Below are positions 43,240 through 55,752 of a stretch of DNA of 64,000 bases, piece by piece. The notes under the pieces were generated by a model. It was not told the origin of the DNA, ran no database searches, and worked only from the letters and a program-made list of their open reading frames with translations. The DNA is taken from positions 18,393 to 82,392 of the forward strand of contig ARYC01001994.1 in NCBI GenBank assembly GCA_000711775.1, written 5' to 3'. The first letter of the stretch is position 1; each line of letters starts with the position of its first letter. Both the position numbers and the translations under genes were made by a program. The stretch is from Oxytricha trifallax. Taxonomy: Eukaryota > Ciliophora > Spirotrichea > Sporadotrichida > Oxytrichidae.

Positions 43240-45010
43240 AATTTTCGAACCTGTTGAAATGCTTTTTTTATTTAATGGCATTTATATTATTATTTTATAT
43301 GAATTTCACTAATGTTAAATTAGTGAAATGCATTTCATTAATTTTCGATTAGTGAAATTCATATATATTTTAATATTTATTTTAATATAATATGCTTTAA
43401 TGATGATAATAGCAATAATGACATATACATTATTACACAATGTCCAATAATAAGGTAAAATCATTGAAATATGAGTCGATTTGAAACTCTTAAATTAAAA
43501 GTAGTGAGTTATAATAAGGATAATCGTTTGTAAATTAATGATTTATAGAAGAATTAAAAGCAGGGTCCTCTCTATCGCACTTTTTGTATCGAACTGCATC
43601 CTGTTCAGCATCTTTAGTATCGGTTTGCCTTTAGTTAACAGCATTTGCACAAATTACTGAATAACAGTCTATCTATCGCTTCTTAGTTCTTTACACTTTC
43701 CGGTTGCACAATGCTATCAATTAGTAACCCTCTGTATATTCTCCGTTTGATTCATTGTTACCGTGCTCCACTGTATACAGTGACTTCTCTGTAACAACTG
43801 TAAAAAATAGCATTTCAATGCTAAAATATTTTGATATTTAAAAAGTGTTGTTGTTCATATATCCTCGATCTACTCTGTATTACAATAGGTTTTCATTTTT
43901 GCCAAAAATGTTTCTGCTTTTGCAGAAAATAAATTCTTATTAAAGAAATCATTTTACACTGAAGTTTTTTTATTTTTGGCAAAAATGAAAACCTATTGTA
44001 ATACAGAGTAGATCGAGGATATATGAACAACAACACTTTTTAAATATCAAAATATTTTAGCATTGAAATGCTATTTTTTACAGTTGTTACAGAGAAGTCA
44101 CTGTATACAGTGGAGCACGGTAACAATGAATCAAACGGAGAATATACAGAGGGTTACTAATTGATAGCATTGTGCAACCGGAAAGTGTAAAGAACTAAGA
44201 AGCGATAGATAGACTGTTATTCAGTAATTTGTGCAAATGCTGTTAACTAAAGGCAAACCGATACTAAAGATGCTGAACAGGATGCAGTTCGATACAAAAA
44301 GTGCGATAGAGAGGACCCTGCTTTTAATTCTTCTATAAATCATTAATTTACAAACGATTATCCTTATTATAACTCACTACTTTTAATTTAAGAGTTTCAA
44401 ATCGACTCATATTCCAATGATCTTACCTTAGGACACTCTCAAACTCAAATTATAAATTTTAACAATTTAATATATTTTAAAAAATAACTTAATTAAATTT
44501 ATAAAGATTGATAAAAGCTCATAAAGAATTATATTAGTTCTATATAGATTTTAAGAACTTCTTTCCATAACAAACAGAGATTCTTAGGTACTCATAATAA
44601 TTAATATTTGTGGATGAGAGATTTTTACATAATAACATTAGTGATTCTATATAATCTATTTGAAATTAAGTATAATTCAAAATAGATTTATTGCTAATTC
44701 TATATGGATTATGAGGATTCCTCAAATTCAATTTGCTAAATTACCTTATTAATTTTAGCATTACAATGTACTCCGAATTAATTTAACAAATTAGCTTTAA
44801 TAAGTATATATTATTATATATTATTAGTTAAATTATTATAAGTATAATATTATACTTAATTAAGGTCTTTAAATCAAATTTCCCAACCATCATGACAAAT
44901 ATTTCTAATTTTCTAAATACATCAAAAATTTAATCGGGGTTTTAAAAATATATGATAAGTCTACTTGAACTAAAACATCTCAAAATTTTGTAATCGATTT
45001 TAGAATTAAT
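43240..45010. mobile_element. Insertion in TBE copy 4 containing a 1-kb palindrome
   Basis: It interrupts the 57-kDa gene between AAAGGATT and GTCTTGGATATG, which are adjacent in copy 1; ATT is repeated at both edges. The centre is the palindrome 43442-44435. The left flank (43300-43365) has a smaller inverted pair around TGAATTTCACTAAT; the right flank (44436-45007) is AT-rich. No gene of its own is recognised. Confidence 0.7.
43442..44435. repeat. Nearly perfect 1-kb palindrome
   Basis: Arms 43442-43910 and 43971-44435 (about 468 bp each) are inverted copies, with long stretches I see as identical (43555-43910), around a 60-bp spacer. The arms are GC-raised (TTACCGTGCTCCACTGTATAC and similar), unlike the AT-rich flanks. 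The high identity suggests recent origin or gene conversion. Confidence 0.9.
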
Positions 45011-45999
45011 TATTGTCTTGGATATGCTGGAGCTCTTACTATTATCTCTACAATCTTCTTTATTTCTTAGTATACATCATCTTGTTTTATGTGCTTCTCA
45101 GCTAGATTTATTGATTATTTTTCATATTTTATATTAATGTAAGTCATGCTTTCCATATCGCACTCTAATATTATTTCAGCTACTGCTCAAACATCCCACT
45201 AAATAGAGCCATCAGTCTATATCTCTCTGATTGGGAAGTAACCTGGAGTACCAAGAACCTTTGCTAAGGTTACAATCTCTTATCTTAAGGCTCTATTAGA
45301 ATCGATTACGACTACTTCTAAAGGGCAAAGGTTTAGCATAACATTTTCAGGCTTCAAATCTCTATGAACATATCCAAGCTCGTGAAGTTCCTAAACACCC
45401 TATTATCATATTAGATAGAATATCATTCAAGTCATCTGGGTATCTGTTTTAATATAGATAATCTCGGAGAGTCATTTCAAACCTTTTTAGCCTTAGTGCG
45501 ATGAAACTAAACCCTAAAATAACACCATCTAGCTTGAGCAAATTCTTGCAATCTTTTTTCTAAGCCTCTCTAAGTACAATATATTCGTTAGCAAACTCAT
45601 TTTAATACTGCTCGTTTTTAAGGAGATAGCTGAAAGGATATACCTTGTAGGCATAGTCATCAACCACTATGAGTTTTGCTTTAACAGGTACGTTTATATG
45701 TAAGTAGTTTTCAATACAACTGCCAAGGTCTACTACATTTAGTGCAGGAATATACAAGGCTCTCTCTTAAAAGCATGCTAAAAAGACATCACCAGCAGGT
45801 TGATTCATTAATTCTAATCACTTGCCTCGTGAACTTATCCTCTTGTTCTTTTTAAGAAGATTATTAGATTTTCTTTTAGCGGGCACTAATTTCTAAGTCT
45901 CTTAATTTTAAATCAAGAACTCACTTAGGTGATGCTTCTGCATATGCTTCTTAACTTTAGCTGAGTGAGTATAAGACTTCTCACAAGTCGTGCACTAGT

Positions 46000-47690
46000 A
46001 CAATAATAGTACAATTATCAATATTCTAAAATTTACTTAAAAATTTTAAGTTTATCAGCCCATTTTCCATTAAAGTATCAAATATAACATTGATACTTTC
46101 CTCTCAGCTTTGTTATATTAGTTTATTACTAATAATTAAAAATAGGCATTACTCTACTTCTCAAAATTCATTCATTTTAAAATTTGAATAATATCGTTTA
46201 ATCTGAATTAATAATAGAATTATATTAATATTCAATGTTAATAAACTATTAAAAGAATACTTTAAATTTGTTTTAAAATTGGTAATGGTTAACTTAGACT
46301 ACATTTCATTACAGAAGAGTTAATATTGAAGAAACAACAAATTTATGGTATTTAATATGCTTAAATGAGAAACTAGCAATTATAATTAGTAATAGCTATT
46401 TTTAGATGCTCTCCATTTTAAATGTTGAAATAATCTAAAAATATTGATAATTTAGTAATTTTAGCTTCAATAATGGGCATATAAAACCTCGTTAATCAAT
46501 TAAGAAAGAAGATTGGGCATTAAGAATTATAAAATTAAATTATATTATTATTGGCGTAAATTATAGAAGTTTCTGCTAATCATTAAAAACAATTGGCTCG
46601 ATTAATTGTCTCTGTAAATTAAACCAATCATGGTGCTTAAATTTATTTATAGCCTATTTATATTTAATTTCAGCCTATAATATTTCAATTTTAATTTTAT
46701 AATTTTTATTCTCCAATTTTCATACTTAATTGATTAACGGGGTTTTATATACTGAATTTAATTAAAATCTCATAAAAATTATTTACATAATCATTTTAAG
46801 TAGTAAATCTCCCACAATAATATCAGTGAAAACCTAGAGAAAGTGATTGATTGCTTAAAAAATCCAAAAATATTATTCGAATATGTTTTTCACTTATAAA
46901 TTGAATTATAAAGTAATATTTAATTGATTTTTAATATAATCATAATATTTAAGCTAGATACTAACTACATGAGGAGATTATACAAAAATTGAAGCAATTT
47001 TTAATATAAATAACTGAGGTTTTAAAAAGCTCTTGCTAGTATTTCATTTAAGAATCATGTTAATAGATATTTAATGGTCATTAATTAAAATATGATACGC
47101 TGGAGGACCAGCCTGACCAGAATGAGATAATATGATAAAATTAATAATAATAGTTGTTATATTAGTTATTTAAATAAAAATTACAAATTAGATTATCTTA
47201 AAAAGAATGAAAATGATATTAAATAATTTATTTTTGATTGTATCTGGGCAAACATCACATTCTCTTTTTTTGGGTCAATTTTAGAATATATATATGCTTC
47301 TTTCTTTACAATTTACGAAAAATAAAAAAAAGCTTAATGACTGAATAATATTAATTCTGCAACATATTAAAAATAATGGCTTTGTTCTGTTGTAAAAATA
47401 TATTCTATAAATCATTGATTACTATAAAGCAGTGTATTAACTTCATTTTATATTTTATATTAAGCTTGACTCTTAAAACAAAATCATAAGATATGTTAAC
47501 ATTCTCAATAAATATTCTTTCAATTTGATTGTAATATTTTAGATTATAAAATAATTTTAGAAAGAGGGAAACCAGTTCATACTTTTGTATAAAAAATTAT
47601 ATGATAATTTAGAAATTAAATTTCTGAATTGTCTTGTTACTCAATAAAAAATAATTTGTACAAAAAAAAATTTTTTTAAAAATTATAATT
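46000..47690. other. AT-rich desert
   Basis: No supported gene. A short GC-raised word TACGCTGGAGGACCAGCCTG lies at 47097-47116, isolated in AT-rich DNA. Confidence 0.4.
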
Positions 47691-47696
47691 AAACAT

Positions 47697-47790
47697 TAGG
47701 GAGCTCCAACAAGTTATTGGCAGAAGAGAGAAATTTGAAAGTCAAGGGTCTAACGCTTAAGACACAGCGAGAATGAGAATGGCCAAATGA
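47697..47790 (+). CDS. Candidate very short coding segment
   Basis: A GC-raised island reading RELQQVIGRREKFESQGSN then AQDTARMRMAK to a TGA. About 31 codons, charged, flanked by AT-rich DNA on both sides. The size and isolation fit an MDS; no family is recognised. Confidence 0.3.
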
Positions 47791-48084
47791 TGTATGAAGA
47801 TGATTGATTTAATGACAATTCAATTGCAAAATTTCATTATAATTCCATTCTTCACTAATACTAATAATTTGATTTATTTTCATTTCCAATTAATACTTCA
47901 ATTTATTTAATAAACTAATAAATTACTATATATAACAAATAAACTGAACTTTTCATTAATCTTGATAATATTTAATAGTAATCAATAAATTATAACAAAA
48001 TGAATATTGAATATATTAACATAGTAATATTATATATTTAAATTTTAACCATTTTTCATATTCTTAATTTCATCAAATAATTAA

Positions 48085-48090
<6 letters not shown>

Positions 48091-48128
<38 letters not shown>
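48091..48128. repeat. TA dinucleotide microsatellite
   Basis: Nineteen uninterrupted TA units. Confidence 0.95.
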
Positions 48129-48129
<1 letters not shown>

Positions 48130-48834
48130 CCATAATTTTATTCGGTAAATGAATTCTAGAAATTATGTAATACCCTTTCATAATAGTAAGTTTAAAATCC
48201 CTCATTCTTTCTGATAAGTCTTATCAAGTCTAAACATAAAGATTACAAGTTCATTTGTAGTAATTAATTACAGACGACTTAGCAATTTAAATTAAAAAAA
48301 GTGAGTTTTAAAACACCACCAACTTAATTCGAGTAAATAATAACTTATATCTATTGAAAGATTTACAACAAATTATTTTTATTAAATTGAAAATTACGGC
48401 TTTTTAATTATAAAATTATAGTATGAAATATTTGAAAATTAATTTTTATAGGTAAAATTAAAGTATATTTGAAGGGACTTCAAATGAATTAATATTAAAA
48501 TATTTTATAAATAAAGTTAAAGCAAATTGTTAATTAATAACTTATTATGATCATAGAATTTTAATTTTTTCAATTTTAATTAAAAGAATTGCAATAACAA
48601 ATATTTACATGAAAATTTATAGCTAATTACTTTAAAATTAAATATATTCAATTCTTATTTGAGTAAGTAAAACATAATTATTATATTAAGAGTAATGTTA
48701 AAAAATTTAAAAATTAGAAATACTTTACCCAAAAGGAACATTCAATTAAGTTTTTTTTTAATCTTTAATGGTAAAGTAAACGAAATAACAATTAAAATTA
48801 GAATTATAAGCAAAAGAAAAAATTTCATAGACAC

Positions 48835-49068
48835 TCACTCTTAAAAAGAAATAATTGGTGTAGACTTTTTAGCATATTCATTATACTACAAAGTTATTAG
48901 AGACACCCTCAATTTGCACTCCACTCTTTTCCACATATCATAGGTCCTGGAACAAACTTCTTCTAAAGCTTGGGTAAATTTCTAGATATTACGATAAAAA
49001 ATATTTTCTAAAACAAATTTATAGACACTTTACAAAAAGATTATCTTTAAAACAATCAATTCCTTAAT
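48835..49068 (-). CDS. Candidate coding segment
   Basis: The minus-strand frame ends at TGA 48835. The protein-like core is IQKFTQALEEVCSRTYDMWK, then RVECKLRVSLITLQYNEYAK and STPIISFQE. The upstream part (FLQSVYKFVLENIFYR) is weaker. No family is recognised. Same strand as the segments at 51096 and 52825. Confidence 0.35.
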
Positions 49069-49069
49069 A

Positions 49070-51090
49070 ATAAACTTTGTATTTATATCCCATTTCTTTT
49101 TAAGATATTTTCTCGTCTATCTTAACTTTTGTTATTGTTAGTGTATATTTTAAGCTTTGGATTAAAAATAATCTATGTTAAATTAAATATAAAATGAAGG
49201 AAATAATATTGTAATTTCTTCTTGCATTAAAAATATTTTCCATTTTTAATATCTAAACAATATATTGTATTTATTTCATAAGTGTCTGATTTCTGCACTT
49301 TATTTAAAAGTAATAATTGATTAACTTGATATACATTTTAGTAATTAAATAAAAAAAGACAAGCACTTTACTCTCATATTTATAAGAAATGTTACCCTTC
49401 AAATAGAATGTATAAGATAACTTATAATACCTCAATATTTTTCACACTTTATTCAGTAAATTAAACGTGAAACTGGAAATGAATTATTAATACTTAGGAT
49501 ATTAAATTACAAAAATCATTTTTCACTATATTAAATAGTCTTGTATTGAAAATTCTATGTCTATATCAATATTTGTAATGCGCTTGTATGTAACGTGGTC
49601 ACGTGGTTACTTCCTCCATGGTCATCGTGACCTTATGCATTCATAATTGTTTAGGCTTCCAAAGTAAATCATAAATAAAAAATTAAAAATAATTTTTCCT
49701 TTTTTATTTAAAATAATATTTGCTTATTTTATTTTTAATATTTATTTTCTTCAAATTTTAATTATATAATTGTATGAAAAAGAACTCTAATATTCCTTAA
49801 AAAGTATAAATGTTATTTTAATTTTCAATTAAAATCTTAACATAAACTAAAATCCTTAGATCTTTGAGTATTTATTGGTATCTTTTGCTTTTTTAGGATA
49901 TATATTCAAGCTTGTCTGGAACTAATTAATATAATTGTAAACAGATAGTTTTATATTATAAATTGTCAGGATAAAACACTCATAAACTTCATTAAATTTA
50001 GTCAAATAATAACAATTAAATATTATATCCAGTCTAAAATTATAGGTAATTCCACTTTTGAGCTGTAGTTGAGAGATGAACTATTGATGGCAGTTGTGAG
50101 AGTGGAACTGTGCAACTAAAAGAAGAGTTGGTGAGTTAGGGTAGACCACACTTGATTAAATTAATAATTCGACATACTTGATATATTATGCCTGAATGAA
50201 AGTCTATTCTATTATTTCTTTATATAGCAAAGTTCTCATAAATTATACTAAAAAGAAATTTTATTTTCATAAGTTTTTAGAGTTTATTATAATATTGAGA
50301 GGGAATTAGCCATTTAAATATTTAATAATAAATTTATATCAGTCATTTTTAAATTATCATTTAATTTGGGTATTTTTTAAATTTCAAAATGTTAAAACAT
50401 TACAAGCTTTTATTTAATAATCTTAAATTAAGAAATTTAAAACTCACGAAATTTAGCCTTCAATTTTCTTATTTAAAATAACATTTAATTTTTGATTTAA
50501 TTGAGATTACAGATAAAATCTAATATTTATTGTGGATACTATAAAGATATTTACCATAAAAAACCTGGATAATTATTAGCAATCAATATAATCGTTAGCT
50601 AAAGAACATATTATTAAATTGTCTTAAACTCTAAATACTAATCTGAACTGTTTATGAATTATAATTCGAAAGTGATCTTTGTCAATTGTTATCAAATTTG
50701 TTATCATAAAAATTGACAAATATGTCAATGATTTAAATCTTTTCTTCCAGTACAATGCTGCATGCTGGATCTTGTTATCAAGTAATTCTCATTTTGAACT
50801 GCATGTCTAATCAATACCAAGACTTGATATGCAGCACAAATTTACTGTTATTTCAGAATATAACTTAAACATGATTTTATTGGTTATTAGACTTCACATG
50901 TTGAGATATTTGAAACTTTATTACAATATTAATCGTATTTTTTATATTTCAGCAATTTTAACTAAAGCATCATATTCAGAGTTAAATTTTTAAAGTAGTT
51001 TAATTCACACATGTTCTATCTATACACCTTTTTAAATAAATTTGAAATTGCAATTACTCAATTAAAATATCACTATATTTACTTTTGACA
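49070..51090. other. AT-rich DNA with two small GC-raised islands
   Basis: Islands at about 49575-49660 (ACGTGGTCACGTGGTTACTTC) and 50060-50150 (an open frame on both strands, e.g. minus SSSLNYSSKVELPIILDW). Neither is long enough to call. Confidence 0.35.
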
Positions 51091-51095
51091 TTCAC

Positions 51096-51329
51096 TCAAT
51101 CTCTATTTACTGTGACATTGTCACATAAACTTACTTCACAGCTTCCATAGATACCAGTTAATTTGTGTGGACCTACAATCATGTGACTGTATCTCGCAAG
51201 ATCTACTGTGCTAGTGATTATTTGGGCAGTTAAAAGGCTAGTGTTTGAGGATTTCAAATTGTCTTTGGCATATTGAGAGTTAGATAAGCAGGATGTTGCA
51301 ACAGTGCTAGGTATAAACGAGTGAAAGAA
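51096..51329 (-). CDS. Candidate coding segment
   Basis: A 77-codon minus-strand frame to TGA 51096: PSTVATSCLSNSQYAKDNLK, SSNTSLLTAQIITSTVDLAR, YSHMIVGPHKLTGIYGSCEV, SLCDNVTVNRD. Balanced composition with Cys, Gly and Pro, GC-raised against its surroundings. Just upstream another frame is coding-like (CVYVDSCFGSSEHKTLHHFD). No family is recognised. Confidence 0.45.
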   Translation of the reverse strand, partial: FFHSFIPSTVATSCLSNSQYAKDNLKSSNTSLLTAQIITSTVDLARYSHMIVGPHKLTGIYGSCEVSLCDNVTVNRD

Positions 51330-52202
51330 TCAAAGTGATGAAGAGTCTTGTGTTCACTGCTACCGAAACACGAATCAACATAGACACACTTGGCATTTGA
51401 TCCTAATCACTTTGACGATGAATAGTCTTAGAAAAAATAGAATTATATTTATAAATGAGAAAGTATTTTGCTAATGGATAATGATAAAGTCTTAAGTAAA
51501 TGTGATTAGTTAAACAGGATTCTTAACCTTCTTTTAGTCTTTCACCAAGGAAAGCAATAAAACACTTTAGAGAAGTAGTAAAATTCAGTTTAAAATACTT
51601 GAAATAAAAATATTCTCAATAGTTTAACCAAGAAATATACTATATTTATATATGCTATAGTTAAAAATAAAATTTTAATGATTTAATGTATCTTTGTAGT
51701 TCCAAAGATAAAAATATTTATATTTTTATGCAAGATCACTAAAAGTTATTAGTCCAAACCTCACCATATTCTTCTCTTTCAATTTGTATTATCTTCATTC
51801 TTTATATCTATCACGATGTAAATATTAAAAAGCTTTAATTTAATTATAAAATTTATAATATTATTACGAGTTGCCATGAAAATTTGGAAATAATTAGACA
51901 TTTAATGAAATTAATTATTTTTTTATTTCTTTGATTTTTTCAAAAATTGTTTATATTTATAATATTCTTCAATTTAAAATCATTCTTAATATTTAAATAA
52001 ATCGTTTTTGGTTAATCTTGAGTGATTTAGAAATTAATTAAACTCTTAAATTTCTATTTTAAAATATAAAAACAATAATTTCTTCCAAAATATAATTTTA
52101 TTTGTAAATTTATCAGATAATAATTAATATCATATAAAAGTATTAAAATTAAATTAGATTATCTAAATTAATTTACTAGAACTTATTATTTATCTATTAC
52201 TT

Positions 52203-52440
52203 TTAAAACAAGTGTTAAGATGTGAAAATGTCGAGTTTATCAGTTACAATTATCTAAGATACAAGCCTAAAGTTTATTTTTAAGGCAAGCTTCCAGTTGA
52301 TAAATAAGTCAAGGAAGTGGAAAATCTCATAAATGAAGGTGCCATTAAGGAAGAAAAGTTAGAAAGCGAGAGAAATAATGATGGAAACGGCAACTATAGA
52401 AGAGGTAACAGATACTGTTGTAGAGGCATTGTTGAATATT
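52203..52440 (+). CDS. Candidate coding segment
   Basis: The plus-strand frame reads YNYLRYKPKVYFQGKLPVDK, QVKEVENLINEGAIKEEKLE, SERNNDGNGNYRRGNRYCCR and GIVEYCGIF to a TGA, after which the same frame stays open for another 60 codons. Charged helix followed by a Gly/Asn/Arg-rich part. No family is recognised. The opposite strand is also open here but hydrophobic and less protein-like. Confidence 0.4.
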
Positions 52441-52824
52441 GCGGTATTTTTTGACGACAAAATGAAGATGACATGAGAAGTGTAGGTAAACAACATATAA
52501 ATATAAACAAGAATATAGGTAAAAATAAATTCAAAATTGATGAAAGATCTAACTATTTAAAGTAAATAATAATAAACTCGATAGAATCGTCATTAAGACG
52601 GAGGACTTGAATCCCTCTTTTTGTTACCAGTTAAAGTCTTAAAAGCCAGCTTGTCTTCTTAAAGTTCATTTCAAGTATGGTGACAAAAATAGAATACATT
52701 TTTACAATCTATCTAGAACTAGCCTTAAATTTATCTAGAATCTCAGGGTGCCTTATATTGACTCCTGAATCAAAGTTAGTGGATAAAGCATCATTGAAGC
52801 AGCTTTATAGAACAACATTCTAAA

Positions 52825-53262
52825 TCAAGGTAGAGTTATCTTAAATCCAGAGAGATACTGATAAGCCAACATTGATAGATCTACAACTTCAAAATCACAG
52901 GTGTTGCTCTGCAGGAGTGAAAATTTTTTAACTGGCATCAAAAGGAGGGAATCGCTCGTGTAGAAATCAGTTAAACTTTTTAAAGTAGCCTCCTCTCTCT
53001 TATTCCATTCTCTGAACTCTTACTCTTCCATTAGCTTTCTTCTTAAATCTATCTACAGTTAAGCAAAATCAACCTAGCTTTAGAAGGTCCTTCTATATTG
53101 GGGTATGACTGCGGTTTTATCCACAAACACTAGCTAAGGGTTATCATAAAGCACCCCTAATATTCTAGTTAGATTTATCGCTAATTCTATATAGAATATT
53201 AGCTTCTTGAGCTTGACAGAAAAATGGTAGTCATCCAAGCAATGTAACAAGAGATTGTACAT
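52825..53262 (-). CDS. Candidate coding segment, 145 codons
   Basis: ATG 53262 to TGA 52825 without interruption: MYNLLLHCLDDYHFSVKLKK, LIFYIELAINLTRILGVLYD, NPQLVFVDKTAVIPQYRRTF, IDLRRKLMEEQEFREWNKRE, EATLKSLTDFYTSDSLLLMP, FEVVDLSMLAYQYLSGFKIT. This is among the most protein-like unassigned frames in the window. After the TGA the same frame continues protein-like (RMLFYKAASMMLYPLTLI). It follows the segment at 53291-53584 on the same strand with a frame change. No family is recognised. Confidence 0.5.
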
Positions 53263-53290
53263 TTACAAGGATCAATTCCAAATTGAATTT

Positions 53291-53584
53291 TCAGTTCCTA
53301 AAGGATTTGTTTAAATGCAGCAAATACTTAAATGAATTATTAAGTTTTTATAAATTACTGAGGTTTTCTTAGCTATTTATTTCTTGTTAATGAAGAGTGG
53401 AGATATTTGCAGCAGCAATTGTAATAATGGATTTAAATGTTGTGTTATAGCCAAACTCATTTTTTTCAAAAACAGGAGTGTAAATTTTAGTTCTCACTTA
53501 AATTCTTTGATTACTTGCAAATTAGTTCTTTTTCAACCTTTTGTAAAGGTGGAGGTCGATCCTTGCTATTTTTCTTATTATATA
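53291..53584 (-). CDS. Candidate coding segment
   Basis: A minus-strand frame of about 97 codons to TGA 53291: RIDLHLYKRLKKNQFASNQR, TPVFEKNEFGYNTTFKSIIT, IAAANISTLHQQEINSQENL, SNLQKLNNSFKYLLHLNKSF. It leads into the frame at 53262-52825, with another open frame (LQELKIQFGIDPCK) bridging them; together about 240 codons of one minus-strand gene with one or two frame changes. No family is recognised. Confidence 0.45.
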
Positions 53585-53798
53585 TAAATGTATTTTAAGA
53601 TGCTATACGATATTTTTCTTTTATGAATATAATCATCTATTATATAAACCCCTTTAGTGATATAAAATAAATTTTAAATTATAATTTTTAGATTGTATGC
53701 TTTTTCTATTTTATATTAATCACAATCATTTATGAACCTTGAACAAAATTTTATAAATAATTATAAGTAAATTTTTTAGTTTAGTAATTTAATCAATT

Positions 53799-54439
53799 TT
53801 AAGATTTCGGGCGGCACCTGTCTAATAACCACACTTCTTAAAAATATTTTTTTGTTCAGAAAAGCTATAGTACCGATCAAATTGAGTTAAGATTTACGAA
53901 TAAGTTAATTAAAAATAATATTGAGCAACTCTCAAGGTGAGTAATGTTACAAATAAATGTACTTTTATAATAAAATTCCTTATATTTAAGCATAGACTAT
54001 AACATAAAAGCTTGTGTTTTTCCAATAAGTAGTTAAATTTAAAAACTATTTCAAATTCATTTAATCAATTTGCTCTTTATTAATGATTAACCTTGGCAAT
54101 TTCATATACAATCAAGCTTCTAGATATATTATCTGTTTATAGCCAAGGTTAATCATTAATAAAGAGCAAATTGATTAAATGAATTTGAAATAATTTTTAA
54201 ATTTAACTACTTATTGGAAAAACACAAGCTTTTATGTTATAGTCTATGCTTAAATATAAGGAATTTTATTATAAAAGTACATTTATTTGTAACATTACTC
54301 ACCTTGAGAGTTGCTCAATATTATTTTTAATTAACTTATTCGTAAATCTTAACTCAATTTGATCGGTACTATAGCTTTTCTGAACAAAAAAATATTTTTA
54401 AGAAGTGTGGTTATTAGACAGGTACCGCCTAAGATTTCA
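53799..54439. mobile_element. Foldback element, 300-bp arms
   Basis: The two halves are nearly perfect inverted copies (left from GGCGGCACCTGTCTAATAAC, right ending in its complement) around a spacer of about 40 bp near 54105-54145. No gene. AT-rich except for the tips. Confidence 0.9.
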
Positions 54440-55752
54440 TTTTTCTTGAAGATAATTAATTTATAGTATAGTATAAAAGATAAAAAAAAATTGTTTATGA
54501 TAATTATTAAGTCGTCTCCTTTGACATTCTACTAGTTACTAACAGATAAAATTAAATATAAAACTATATGATTAATTCTACACTTATTTTAAATTCATGA
54601 TATATTTGAAACAAATCTATCTATTTCTAACTCTGTCAATCAAAGTTAATATACAACAAGGATTTTATAAGTTAGTTATTCTATGACTGAAACACGTAAA
54701 GATTATTCTACTTTGATTTACAATATTAATATTATTTTCGCATATTTTTGTAAATTCTGTCGTATTTAATCGAATTTACATTAATTTTATATATTTTGAT
54801 GTTAATAATATATTTTCATTGTATATAATTGATATTTTTTATACCTTAAGTGTCCCATTTATATTCACTACGAATATTTATAAGTTTTTATCTAATTTTA
54901 TGGCTATTTAAAAATTCAAAGGTTTGTATATAAAATTTTGATTGAAAATAATAGATTTAATTATTTATGGAGCATATCTTGGGCATATATGTTTATTTTG
55001 TTAAGTTTTTAGCAGCTTGTTTATTATTAAGTTGAAATTGTCGTGATCAATCAACTCTATTATTATCGTATTCATTATTTGCTTGTGAAGATACGATAGA
55101 TTAACTTATCAATCCAATCAAAACAGTTCAAGCCTACTAAAATTTTAAGATCTGTAAGTATTAATTCTAAATTTAAAAAGAAAATTAAATTGAGGAACCC
55201 CTTCTAGAAGGAGGTGACCTTGTGGAGAAAAAGATATTAAATATAAAAAATTCAGGAATCTCAAAATTTCTTATATATCAACCATATCTGAAATAAACTA
55301 TGATTTTCAGAATTAAATCTTATTATTGTGGCAAAATAATAATCTGATTTAAGTGCCATTTATATATATATATATTATGATCATTTGTATGACTCTAACA
55401 GTTATTGAAATAATCTAAGATAGAGATGGCTTTTATAGATTTATAGTGAGTTATATTTTAAATAATCGGATAGTATTGAGGATAGATGTAGTCTTACAAA
55501 TATATCCCCATATTTATAAAGCAAAAGCATAAAACATAAATTAGCATATGTTTGTTTTGCAATCAAATAGAAAAAGTTATCTTTTTATAAATGTCTGAAA
55601 TCTTATTCATATTAAGTGAAGGTATTGTAAATTAACTAATTTTATTAATACAATTAATTGATAAACTTTAATTTAAATGGTAAATTTGTAAAAGTAACTT
55701 CTCAATTTTACAATTTATTGTTGAATAAGTCTCAATTTAATATTTATGCTAG
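54440..55752. other. AT-rich spacer
   Basis: No supported gene between the foldback and element B. A short GC-raised word (CTTCTAGAAGGAGGTGACCTT) lies at 55201-55221. Confidence 0.4.

Larger units (their letters stand above)
43020..45998. mobile_element. TBE copy 4, truncated, split by a 1.77-kb insertion
   Basis: Starts CAAAACCCCTTAGTGAGG (one telomeric repeat only), preceded by AGT, which fits the ANT target. It matches the left end of copy 1 to about 43239, is interrupted to about 45010, then continues with the 57-kDa gene to 45998, where homology stops abruptly inside the zinc-finger coding region. The 22-kDa gene, the transposase and the right end are missing. Confidence 0.88.
43162..45998 (-). 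pseudogene. TBE 57-kDa gene fragment (kinase part), interrupted
   Basis: Minus-strand remains of the 57-kDa gene: the second-finger region at 45998-45880, the IPALNVVDL and VPVKAKLIVVDDYAYKVYP blocks, then the kinase with HRDLKPENVML intact, VVVIDSNRAL where copy 1 has IDFN, and LGTPGYFPI. It stops at the insertion (45010) and resumes at 43239 with the C-terminal EPLKK region. The stop codon of copy 1 (TGA) is TTA here. It lacks the N-terminus. Confidence 0.8.

Noticed and set aside
53384-53587. Plus-strand 67-codon frame (standard code)
   Set aside because: The minus strand reads a far more protein-like sequence (TPVFEKNEFGYNTTFKSIIT), so this is its shadow.
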